This document shows, piece after piece, positions 10,367-20,746 of a DNA stretch of 64,000 nucleotides (position 1 is its first letter; every line of letters starts with the position of its first letter). The notes under the pieces were generated by a model. It was not told the origin of the DNA. It did not search any database and saw only the letters and a list, made by a program, of their open reading frames with translations. The stretch comes from Hypholoma sublateritium FD-334 SS-4 (taxonomy: Eukaryota; Basidiomycota; Agaricomycetes; Agaricales; Strophariaceae). A program made the position numbers and the translations under genes. The stretch is taken from the NCBI GenBank assembly GCA_000827495.1, contig KN817531.1, forward strand, positions 260,444 to 324,443. The letters are read 5' to 3'.

Positions 10367-13300
10367 ATGCAGCCCTTCGTCGCCCCGTCGCCCCCGCCCC
10401 CGCCGCCCACAGACGACGCCATCGAGGCCGTCATCCAGCACGCCACCGCCGCCCGCGGCCCCGCCGACCCGCGCCCCCTGCGCGACACCCGCACCCAGCT
10501 CTTCGTCGGAAACGTGCGTCCCCGCGCCGCGCCGCGCCCCCGCCGCCCACTGACGCCCCCCAGCTCCCCTACCGCGTGCGCTGGCAGGACCTCAAGGACC
10601 TCTTCCGCAAGGCCGGCACCGTCCTGCGCGCTGACGTCTCCCTCGGCCCCGACAACCGCTCGCGCGGCCACGGCACCGTCCTCCTCGCCACCGCAGAGGA
10701 GGCCGGCCGCGCCGTCGACATGTTCAACGGCTACTCGTGGCAGACCCGCGTCCTCGAGGTCCGCCTCGACCGCCTCCCGCCCGACCACGACCCCGCCGCC
10801 CCGCAACCGCCCCTGGGCCAGCCGCGCAGCGCCCTCCCAAGCGACGCCGACGACGAGTACATCGCGCGCTTCCACGCCGCTGCCGACCCCGCGACGAGCC
10901 GCAATCTCTTCGTGGGCAACGTGAGCCACCGCCCCCGTATGCATCGCGTGCTGCTCCGCTGACCGTGTGTGTGTGTGCAGCTCCCGTTCCACTGCCAGTG
11001 GCAGGACCTCAAGGACCTCTTCCGCCAGGCGGGCACCATCCTGCGCGCGGATGTCGCGCTGGGCCCCGACGGTCGCTCGCGCGGGTTCGGCACCGTCGTC
11101 TTCGCGACGGACTACGACGCGGAGCGCGCGGTGGGCATGTTCAATGGGTGAGCCCCCTCTTTCTTCCCCCTACATCCACGTTCCCCAGTGCTTTCGCTCC
11201 AAATTTTTCTTTCGCCCGTTTCGCCGCGGTGGCGCTGCCCGGGCGTGGAGCCGTGGCGTGGGTGTGGCGCGCCGTCGGCGCGAGCGGCGTGCGCGTGGGC
11301 GATCGCTGCGATCGCAGGGTGCAGGGCTGGCAGCGGGCTGGCAGCCGGCTGCGCGCCTGCGCTTTGTCGTGTGCCGCTCCCACCCCCTCTATCCGCGGCG
11401 CGGGCGCGGGGCGCGTACGTGCCGTCGCTTGCGCTGGCGAGCCCGGGGGACATGGGAGGCGACCTTTGTTCATTCCCCATTTTGCGCCCGTTTCTTTTTC
11501 GTCTGGTTCGGTCTGATTCCGTGGGGGTCTCGTACACGATGCGGCTGGATATATGCGCCTTTTTCCGGTATTTTCTTTGTCCTCCACCCCCCCCCTTGTC
11601 TCTCTGCCGTTTGTTCCCCTAGCTTTCGTCGATTCGCCCGCGCGGGATCTCGCCCGCACGATGGGATCGGCACCATGGTGTGCTTGACGGACAGATTGTT
11701 GATATATGCGCATATATGCGCATCTGCCATCCTGACGTTTCTTTCATCGCACCCGCGATGTCTTTGTTATCTTTGTCTTTCTTAGCGCCGGTGGTTCGCA
11801 GCTAGGTTGGCGGCGTGCGTTGATCGCACGTTCTTTGTTGGTCGACGGCGCCCGCGGGCGATGCCTATGTCTGCGCACCGCTGGCTAGCGCTCGCACGCG
11901 TCTGGCTGCGCGCTAGAAGATACTACGGTGACGCTCGCGGGCGGGTCGACGGACGGCGTCCGGCAGCTTCTCCGCGTCCTTCCGGCCCCATATCCCGCCC
12001 AGTCCACCCCCATCTCTCTAATCTCGTATAAACAACATGCTGACCGCCCTCCGCACGCAGGTACGAATACAACGGCCGCGCGCTGAAGGTCCACTTCGAC
12101 CGCTTCACGCCGGCGCAGGCGCTCGCGGGGATGGGCGTGGGCGTGGGGATGGGGTCTTTTGCGCCCCCGTCGTCGGCGTCGTCGTCGTCCTCTACCCCCG
12201 CGCTGAGCCTGCTCGCGCCGCCGGTGCCTTCCTCTTCCTCTTCCTCCGCGCGCTCGCCGACGCTGGGGGCACAGACGCCGGCGCACGGGTACGCGCGGCA
12301 GGCGGGGCTCGGCGGCGGGCTGCCGCAGGGGTTCGCGTATGATTTTGGGTCGGCGTCGGGCCCGAGCTCACCGTATGAGCTGTATTCGCAGCTGCAGAAC
12401 CAGTTGCGGGCGCAGGCACAGCAGCAGCAGCAACAACAACAACAAGTGGGTCAGCAGCAGCAGCAGCAACATCAACAACAGCAAGGCGGTCAGCATCAAC
12501 AGCATCAACAGCAGCAGACGAGCCAGCAGCTGCTCGAGCGGATACAACAACAACAGCAGCAGCGCGAACGGGCGGGGCAGTTCCAGCAACTGCACCATGC
12601 GCATCATCTCATGCAGCAGCAGCAACAACACCAGCTACAACAGCAACAGCAACAACACCAGCTACAACAGCTACAACAGCAGCACCAACAACAACAACAG
12701 CAACAACAACACCTACACCTACAACCACAAACACTGCACCAGCCCCAGGCACAGCACCTACACCAGCGCATGCTCGGTGCGCGTGCCTCCGCCTCCGGCC
12801 CGCCCTCGACGTCCGCGTCCACCGCACAGCGCAGCGCGCCGCCCAAGCCCACCGCGTCCGCAGCCGACGCCGACGCCCTCGCGCGGGGGCTCGCGGGCAC
12901 GAGCCTCGCCGCACGGCCCGGCCCCGGCGCGCTGCACGCGCTGAGCAGCACGGCGTCGACGAGCACGACGGCGAGCACCGGCTCGGTGTCGGAGTGGTCC
13001 ACGGGGAGCTCGGCGACGTCGCTGTCGCAGGCGCTGTCGCCCGGCGGCGAGGCGGGGCGGGAGCGCAGTGCGAGTGCGAGTCGGAGTGCGAGTCGGAGCG
13101 CGAGCACGGGGGCGGGGGCGGAGATGTCGCCGGTGCTGGGGAAGAGCGTGGGGGACGGGGTGGGCGAGGGCCTCCTGGGGCTTGGGCAGGGGCAGAGGCG
13201 GGTGCAGCAGCAGCGGGGGCAGTCGACGGCGGCGCAGCGCGCGCTGCAGCTCATGGCGCAGAGCCAGCAGCAGCAGGCGCAGCACCGCCCAGGCCTGATC

Positions 13301-14698
13301 GCGATCCCGCCGCCACCCCCGCCGCCTGCGCTCGCGTTCCAGATGCAGATGCGCATGTCGCCGCACACGCCGCTCGCACCGGGCGGTGGGACGTGGGTGG
13401 GCGTGCTGGGCGGCGGGGGGGCCGGGTCGCCGCTGCACCACCCGGCGTCGCCGTATGGGCCGTTCGCGGGCGCGTATGGGCCGTATTACCAGTATGCGCA
13501 GTCGGAGCAGCAGCAGCAGCAGGCGCAACAGCAACAGCAACAGGCCCAGCAGCAGCAACAGCAACAGCGGGGCCCGCAGCCTGGGTTCGGTGCGCCGGGC
13601 TTGCCTCCGATCACGCCTTCGATGCCGCCCTTCGTCATGGCGCGCGCGCCGCACCAGCAGCGGCAACAGCAACATAGCGCGCCGCGTGGACAGCGGCGGC
13701 ACCGCAACACCCCTTCAGCAGACGCATCAAGCTCGGAGTCGTCCCATTCATCTGCGGCGAGTCGCGCGTCAGGGCGCAGCAGCGCCGCACTCCCCGCACC
13801 CGCTGCTGGCCCCTTCGCGTTCCCGCCGCCGTCGCCCGGCGGGGTCGGCGTGCCCGCGCACTACCACTTCGCGCCGGCGCACCACCCGTACGCGCAGGCT
13901 GCGGGCGCGCACCAAATGCGGCTCAACCTCGCGGGCATCCCGGGCCCCTTCTCGCCGGGGGTCGTCATGTCGCCTGGTACGTTCTACGGGCGCCCGGGTG
14001 AGGTCGTCGCGAACCCGAACCCGTGGATCAACGCCGCGGTCGGCGCACCGGTGCACGTGGGCAACGCCCCGGCCGGCGGGGGCGCGGGCGCCGCCGACGC
14101 GCAGGGGTACCAGTACACAACGCACGGGGCGTACTTCTACGCGATGTCGAGCCCGAAGCGGACGGCGGCGACGGGGACGGAGCCGAAGGGGTACTTCGAC
14201 CCGCGGTACTTCCCGCCGGGCAACGCGCTCGCGGGCGAGGGCCCGGGGGACAGCAGCGGGAGCGGGAGCGGGGGCGACGTGCTCTCGGCGCTGGAGAGCA
14301 GCGGCGCGTCGGTGGACTCGGACTCGGACGCGGCGCCGCGAATGCGCGCGCACACGGTCAGCGACAGCGCGCTGGAGAGCGCGGACTCGGACTCGGACGC
14401 GGGCGTCCCGGAGCTGCCGGGCGCGCGCGCGGAGGCGGCGGCGGCGGGGCACCCGCGGCGGTCGTCGGCGGCGGACACGCCGATGATGATGCACCGGCCG
14501 CAGCTCAAAACGAAGGCAGAGTCGGACCCGGACCAGGTGCACGGCGGCCCGTGGGCGGCGGGCCAGTCGCGCGGTGAGGTGTCGCTGCCGGCGACCGTGC
14601 ACGACCTTAAGCTCCCCGCGCAGTTCCCCTGGCGGGCGGCGAAGGCGAAGGGCGCCGCCACCCCTTCCTCGTCCGAAGCACCGCCGCCGCCGCAGTGA
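10367..14698 (+). CDS. Two-RRM RNA-binding protein with glutamine-rich tail
   Basis: Exons 10367-10513, 10564-10920, 10981-11147 and 12061-14698 join in frame to about 1102 residues. RRM1 (about residues 42-125) has QLFVGN/LPYRVRW (RNP2) and SRGHGTVLLA (RNP1). RRM2 (about 162-240) has NLFVGN/LPFHCQW and SRGFGTVVFA. Both contain WQDLKDLFR..GT.LRADV. The arrangement resembles yeast Gbp2/Hrb1-type mRNA-binding proteins, so an mRNA-handling role in nucleus or cytoplasm is likely, but the exact orthologue is unclear. After the RRMs comes a very long low-complexity region: polyQ runs at about residues 340-445 and again near 706, Ser/Ala/Pro-rich stretches, and Asp-Ser acidic repeats. Such tails often drive condensate formation (inference). 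Both RRMs carry an intron at the same place, and the third intron is 913 nt. Confidence 0.85.
11148..12060 (+). other. Unusually long intron (913 nt) of the RRM gene
   Basis: The donor GTGAGC at 11148 and the acceptor CGCACGCAG ending at 12060 rejoin RRM2 in frame (MFNG / YEYNGRALKVHFDRF). Other introns in this window are about 50-90 nt, so this one is exceptional. It contains C/T-rich tracts and a TATATGCGCATATATGCGCAT repeat near 11700. No convincing exon was seen inside. It may hold an internal promoter, a retained-intron control or a small RNA gene, none of which is shown directly. Confidence 0.6.
12410..12735 (+). repeat. CAG/CAA glutamine-codon repeat tract
   Basis: These roughly 325 bases inside the last exon of the RRM gene encode long glutamine runs broken by His, Leu and Gly. 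CAG and CAA are mixed rather than uniform, which usually lowers repeat slippage. A second, shorter run lies at about 13505-13570. The complementary strand opens long Leu/Cys-rich ORFs here that are shadows and not genes. Confidence 0.8.
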
Positions 14699-15340
14699 GG
14701 AATTCATACCCCTCAACCTATACCTTTCTTTTCTTTTTGGAAAATGCTTGTCACCATCGGCACGGAAATTGGGTTCACTCGAGGGAAGGATAGAAGTTCT
14801 TGCTTTATTCTACTTTGCGTCTTTCTAGTTTGGCATCTCTTGTTTGTTGGTTTCGCCTCGTTTTTTTTTTGCTCATTTCCTGTCGCGCCTGATATCTCTC
14901 TCTGCGTTCGTGACTTTTGGGTGCTTCTCTCTATCTGTCTCTCTATCTCATCACGCATCATCATCGATCATCTACCATGTTTTCCCTACATAACCTTCCT
15001 GAACCTGGCCTAGCCCGGTTCATCTGCCTACGGGGCGCCGTTGTGTAGGCCGTGCGCTCCTCCCTCTTCCGGCATCATCCATTCTGCATGGCTTTGTTGT
15101 ACGCATCTATCTTTATCTTCTGGCCCATTGCATCCCCACCATCCCGGAGTCTCTTCCTGCATGTGTCTAAGCCTTGTACGTAGCAAGTGTATCCATTTGT
15201 CACCGGACCTTATCTTATTTTGCATACATACATTACGCCCTGGCGCTCCACACGCAGGGCCGACTCTATTTTCTATGTAAGGGAAATCGGCAGCACCGTC
15301 TCCCTCGCGATGGGCACACACACATCCACAGAGGCAAACA
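14699..15340. other. Gap between convergent genes; 3' untranslated regions
   Basis: This is a T/C-rich sequence downstream of the RRM gene and downstream of the minus-strand DUF6534 gene, consistent with two 3' ends facing each other. The first part (about 14720-14990) is strongly pyrimidine-rich. No gene was seen. Confidence 0.45.
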
Positions 15341-16830
15341 TCATTTGTATGGGGGCACACCCCATTCCGGCTCCGCTTCTGCGTCCGAGACGATCTGGTG
15401 GTGCACCTGCACTTTTATGCCGCTGTCCTGGCTCCGCGGCTGGTGGTCGCTGGTGTGCACGTTCGCCATGGAGGCCATGACGTTTAGGCCGATTGAGGGG
15501 TCTTTCGCGGTGTCGTTGGGGAGGATCATGCGGCCGTTGAAGATGACTAAAAGAGTGTTGGAGTATAGTTTGCTGAGCGCGGAAGGGCTGAATAACGCGT
15601 TAGCGACGACGGAGATAGGAGTGGGGATGTGGGCTCACGGGCAGAGGTATAGGGTATTTTTCTGGCGCGGGAGGTCAGTTTTTTTCAGGTATGGAATTTA
15701 AGGGAGGCGCACTGGGGAACAGATGAATAGAATGAGAGTGGCGATGGCGGCGGTCGCTGGGACCATGTGAGTATGGTATTAGGACAGGCGAATAATGTTC
15801 ACTCACCTGATAGGGTGTTGGTCTCGACGGTGAGCGCGATGACACGTCTCAGAATAAATTTTGTTTGTGGAAGGAGGGTGCGTTGTCTGGCGCGGTAGAG
15901 CTACGTTATGCGCGTTCAGCGCTTCAGCCGTCGACCCACGACTGCAGCGTAAATTGCCACTCACGAAATAGCACATCGAGACGGCAATGAGGGTATCCGA
16001 TAGCGCTGCTCCGGCCAGCCATATCTACCATTGAAATAAATATTGGAATGGGCCGAAGACGGACGGAGGAGAGCGTACTTTGGGTGCCGCCAGAGAGGAC
16101 AAAGCTGTCAAATCCCCGATTCGAAGGGCCTAGTATTAGACAGGCTCAACAGGTGGATCACAAACACATTGAATAGGGAAGGTCATACCTGGATTCCTGA
16201 CACAAAGCCCGCAGCGCACTGCGCGACCGAGACCGCCCCAATGAGAGCGCACAATGGGATGGAGGTGCTTAGAACCCAGATGCGCCAGGTGAAGTAGAGC
16301 TGGACTATCATGGCAATGAGGCCGGCCATCATGGGCAGATCGATTGGCGCGACGTATGGGTCAGACAGGAAGCTGAGATGACCCCAGCCCTTCGAGAACC
16401 AGTGGATGATATCTGCGCTGGAGAGCGCTGTTTGCACGCATTCGAGAAAGTATAGCGTGTACACTGACAACCTGTCAATCGAGCGCTCGCGGAGAGAGCA
16501 TAAAACCTGCCTAAGGTGCGAACTCGCAGAGAGTCTCTGAAAAATAGGTGGTATACATCTAAGACCCAGAAATTTCAACGGCTGAAGGGGCGTTATGTGG
16601 ATAGGACTAGTGAAGCTCACAAACTTGGACAGTCAAGATACCCCACAGCCCCCAGTTAAACATCACCCCGAGCAACTATTGGCTTTAATCATGAATAAAA
16701 AGGCAAAAAAACAAATTCCCTATCACCCACCTGCGGTGCAGTGCTAACGCCGTTGAATCAGTGATCGTCTATTTCTGGAGTAAAGAAGAACCTACAGCAG
16801 TACGATATTGGAGGGAATCGCGTCGGACAT
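15341..16830 (-). CDS. DUF6534 seven-helix membrane protein
   Basis: This belongs to an Agaricomycete-specific, multi-copy family of integral membrane proteins with unknown function. Pieces in order on the minus strand are MSDAIPSNIV (start at 16830), STAPQ/LLGVMFNWGLWGILTVQ (about 16610-16665), DRLSVYTLYFLECVQTALSS with WFSKGWGHLSFLSDPYVAP and YFTWRIWVLSTSIPLCALIG (16183-16490), WLAGAALSDTLIAVSMCYFV (about 15970-16020), TKFILRRVIALTVETNTLS (about 15812-15868), then a DUF6534-type end with SNTLLVIFNGRMILP and a cytosolic tail stopping at 15341. Each hydrophobic block falls on its own exon, the usual pattern in the family. The N-terminal two or three joins are uncertain. No lesion was noticed. 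Confidence 0.75.
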
Positions 16831-19029
16831 TGACAATGGGGGGACAGTCGACGAGCTCCCGGAAATAAACTGTGAACGTGGATGCTTATGTATGAACAGC
16901 GGAAACGCTTCTTCGGGCGGTAGTCGGGACATGGATACTGCAAAAAACAAAGCGCCTTCGTGAGAGACTCCATGACGGAGATTGTGGGTACTCCACTACC
17001 ACTTGTAGATGATGGATGATGAACAGATATCGATTAGAGCGGATATCTCAGGAGCATAGCACATCTCTGATTCGATTAAAACCCATCCATGAAGGGCAAC
17101 ATTTGAAGCTGAGGGGAAAGGCTCGACCCACGGTGAATTAATTATAGTTTACAAAGTAGTAGGAACGATGAGCAATGAGGTATATCCATGTTTACCTTCA
17201 GTAAGCACCTTGTATTCAAAAAGGCCTTTAGAGACCGCTGCTTCTATGTCAGAAAGTTCCAATAGGCCCCATTGCGAGCGCTGATCAGATAAATCCCTGT
17301 AAAGGCCAGCTTTTCGCATGATCAGACTGCGAGGCACTAGTCCATCCTTATTGTATGGACCCTACCAAGTCTAAGATCACGCCGAGCGTTATTATTGCCA
17401 ATAAATCACGATCCGATGATTCATTGACCGATGGCGTTTATTTAGTCTAAAAAAATCGCTGTTTTCATAGGAGTTGCAATTTGGTATCTCGGATTGGTCA
17501 ATAGTGGCGGCGAACAAGCAGGGTCTTTACACGATGATCATCTGAAAATCTATATCATGCCTACGGCTATCTTCTTGATTCAAGTGAATAGAAGTTACAA
17601 GTGTATTATGCTGTGCATTAAATGGCACCATTTAGTTGACACGCTGAAATTATTTATCCTTTGTTTCCTGTGCGCCAAAGGCAGCACATCCTTTCAACTC
17701 TGTGATCGAAAAATTAGAAGGAAATAAGATTGAACAAGAGTATTATTGTGTGCGCAGCTCTCTCGAGCTGCTATTCACACCAAATTAGTACATCGTACTG
17801 GTTGGAAGTTGGTAACTGATAATCAATAATCATTGACCTCCATATTCTGAGCTGGGCTTCTGAGCTAAGGAGGAAAGCCGTCCCTGCCGCCTGCCAAGTT
17901 GTCTGTGCCGGGCCCAGTGCTTCTGCGGCGATCCGTGCTTATCTGCGAGAGGTCAGGTGCGCGTACCGGCCATTTGCGTTCAGCGCTGCAAAAATGCGGT
18001 CGCGTTCCACCGCGACAATGCGCGTTCGTCATGCGCGATTGCAACTACTGGGCGGCGCTGCTATGCCAGTATGCGCACGCGCTACGCGTGCAGTAGTGCA
18101 CGACATACGGGGAGGCAGTACCCTGGGATTTTCTGCATTTTCATTAGACATATATGGTATGTGGAAGCGCGGTTCTGAAAAACTTTTCACCTCGAAAATA
18201 GAATGGGGAGCTTGGGCGGAACTTCTCAGGGACGCGTGAGTATGGGAAGCATTTATGACTGAGCGCGTCAATTTCAGCCTTTCAGCACTACTTTTAACTC
18301 AGCGCCCAGCTTTTATATCAGGATTCTTGCGAGAGTTCACTGTGGAATAGTGGAAGATGTCTGATGCCCCACAAGGGGACAGTAGCGTATTTTATTCAAC
18401 CTAGTTTTATCCGCTTCCGCGGCTTTATGTTGGCTTTATGCAGGCCGTCGTGTACGCTTGTGGGCGCACACACTCCGGGCCGAAAGTCTGAAAGTTTGAG
18501 TTCAAAGTCCGCTAAGTACTTCCGTCACCATTTTGAACTTGGACCCGCCGACACATTACTTAGATGCGATTCGAAGGATCCATCCATTCATCCGAGTCTA
18601 CTTTCCATGTGCACTGCGCTCGCTGTTTCCCTACTGCTCCCGATTAGCCTGAACAGCCGCGACAGGTCTGACCAAGGTCTGACAGCCGAGTGCAGACCAG
18701 AACTTGAATACACCTCAATTCATTCAGACTCTTCGACCTGTTTCGTGCATCTAGATATCTCTCGTCGTGCAATTTATGCTTCCTTATACATGCACTGACA
18801 ACTGTTGGTGCATTCCGCATTCTGTCGCTCTTACTGATCTACGTGCAGTACCTACAGAACCTTCTTCATGCCACCGACCAGATGGCAGACACTCGTCGGC
18901 GCAGTCGTCGCTCCATCACACCCACAAACTTCCTTCTAGGACAAACCCAGTACCAGTCACACCGGTGGTATTCATACAGTTCATGTCCCATTAGACCCTG
19001 ACAACCCTTCCATTCATATTGAAAAGGAT
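16831..19029. other. Intergenic, about 2.2 kb, no supported gene
   Basis: Only short ORFs occur. A minus-strand piece at about 17205-17310 (AGLYRDLSDQRSQWGLLELS, then SDIEAAVSKGLFEYKVLTE) looks protein-like and is followed by a possible GGTAAA donor, so it may be an exon or remnant. The plus-strand ORF at 18364-18798 has no motif. The right end abuts the decayed AAA ATPase. No tRNA or repeat was recognised. Confidence 0.35.
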
Positions 19030-20030
19030 CAAAAATCACCGAATGTGCTCGTGCAGTCTTCAAAGCTTCAAACTTCCTGCTAGTGGGCTCGGAGCCTCTA
19101 CAATCTTCGAGAAGTGGGTCACCTTCAGAGGTACTGGCTTGGGTAACATTTCAGGCCCAATATCGGACCACGTCATCTTCTCTGCACCAGGGCCACCTGC
19201 AAAGCTGGACTTAGGCGCGCCCTCTATGCAGACCTTCCTGAAATGGGTTGCAGACCCATTTCCTTTGGCACACGAGCTCAGAGGCGCTATCAATATGTCA
19301 CCTCGCGAACACCCCTCCGTTTGCTGGGCCAAAGCTTAGTAATCTTCCGGTTTGAGCAGATAGGGGTTCTTCGCGTCGATTCTAAGCTCGAATATCCGTG
19401 GCCTGGGCTCGAAGTCCGGGAGAGGGACGTAGTCTCTTTTCTCTAATCTGCGTTGCTCGAGACCGTGAAACTCTGGTTGATCTGGTACAACATACTGGAA
19501 ATTAACAGAATGACCAACTTCCCATGGAATTTTTGCAGTTGCGATCACGAAAATCCCGTCCAAAGCATTTGGGATGGATAGAGCCCGTCATCTGGACGAG
19601 AAGAGCCGTTCTGATCTCCCGAAATTTCTCTCGCTCCGATTCATCGTGCGCTCTGGTCAAGACTTCGACGTTATCGATATATATGATGGCAGCCTTCGAC
19701 TCATTTACAAGCCGGAACAGATCTTTGACTGAGCTTGTAATGCTGGCTAAGCATTATGGCGGTGTGGCTAGATTGCTTAGTGATCCACATACACATACTC
19801 CACAGCATCCTCTTGAGACTTATTCACCGAATCGGTTGCACTCACAACGAAGAATGCCCACCTTGCTTCCGCTACAGCGACTCTTGCGAGTAATGACTTT
19901 CCGGTTCCTAGAGGCCCGTGCAAATGCTGGTCCCCGCTGCCCACGCTCTGCAAATGCGATCCCTGAAAGCCTAGCGCACAGTTTCTTTATTTCTGGATCT
20001 TTATCTGGCACCGGGCCTTCATTCTTGTGA
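19030..20030 (-). pseudogene. Decayed VPS4-like AAA ATPase
   Basis: The translation follows VPS4, the ATPase that disassembles ESCRT-III. It has a linker (PDKDPEIKKLCARLS, about 20000), Walker A GPLGTGKSLLAR (about 19880-19917), LFRLVNESKAAIIYIDN (Walker B, about 19670-19720), LLVQM, GIFVIATAKIPWEV, LEKRDYVPLPDFEPRPRIFEL, then SATHFRKV and MTWSDI near 19100-19250. It is broken in several ways. The segment normally between the linker and Walker A is missing. A 1-nt frameshift near 19585-19592 separates LLVQM from the next strand with no room for an intron. TAA at 19336-19338 falls after PEDY, where family members read on, and a further stop lies near 19060. Key residues are also altered: Walker B Glu is Asn, the RRRFEKR arginine-finger stretch reads NFQLEKR, and the SKWMGES pore loop is NKSQEDA. 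A functional VPS4 presumably lies elsewhere. Confidence 0.75.
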
Positions 20031-20746
20031 TTATATCAGCGCAGTTCACACTCGATTTTGACTTCATTCACAGTCCTTCTACTGCACTAAAAGGTTCTCT
20101 GCCTTCATTTTCGCCGTTAGCGCATTTATTCATGAAAATACACTCTTTTAAGGAATCTATCCGACTGAGATATCTCTTTGACGGATACTCTGTTTCATCT
20201 GCAAGATATACTCTGAATCAATCAATTAATACCAGCAGGGTACAAGTGTACCGCATGGTGGAATTGCATTCAACTAAAAAAGAAATCGATAAATCGTAAA
20301 GGCACAAAATCATCGAAACAGAATCTCAAACATAAGTATCCGAAGACCCGGAGGCCTCAAGCTGATGTAGTCATCGCCGCCTTCTTGGGCTTGAACAATG
20401 ATAGTGGGCGGCAAATCATAAGGCTGCTCAGTTTCGTCGCGCTCACGCTTCCAGGGAGTCGGACGATGAAGCTGTAGGTGTCGGGATGAATCGTAGTAGG
20501 CTTCGACTTTACAGGAAAAGTGGTATTCGAGTAGACTTCCGTATTGTAATTTCTTGGGACACCATCTCTTACGTGCTAATTTGGTGGTAATTAGGAATTT
20601 AGTGTATATAACTAATGTAGTAAATGCCTTGAGACAATTGTAGATACCTTTGCGATGATAATAATCAATGTTTATGAAATGTGAATATGTAGATCACTAT
20701 AGCTGTCCTCGAATCAATTGAAACTTTACATGTCTCGATCTTGCAA
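20031..20746. other. Gap with a possible orphan exon
   Basis: Mostly AT-rich intergenic sequence. On the minus strand, about 20315-20580 is open and reads like protein (WCPKKLQYGSLLEYHFSCK, then PTIIVQAQEGGDDYISLRPPG) before a stop near 20315. It could be a 3' exon of the membrane-protein gene upstream, whose last codons overlap a GTATGA donor-like site near 20752, or a remnant of another gene. Confidence 0.3.

Noticed and set aside
12368..13710. Long Leu/Cys/Arg-rich minus-strand ORFs opposite the glutamine tract
   Set aside because: They are the complement of CAG/CAA repeats and GC-rich coding sequence. The plus strand has a clear RRM protein.
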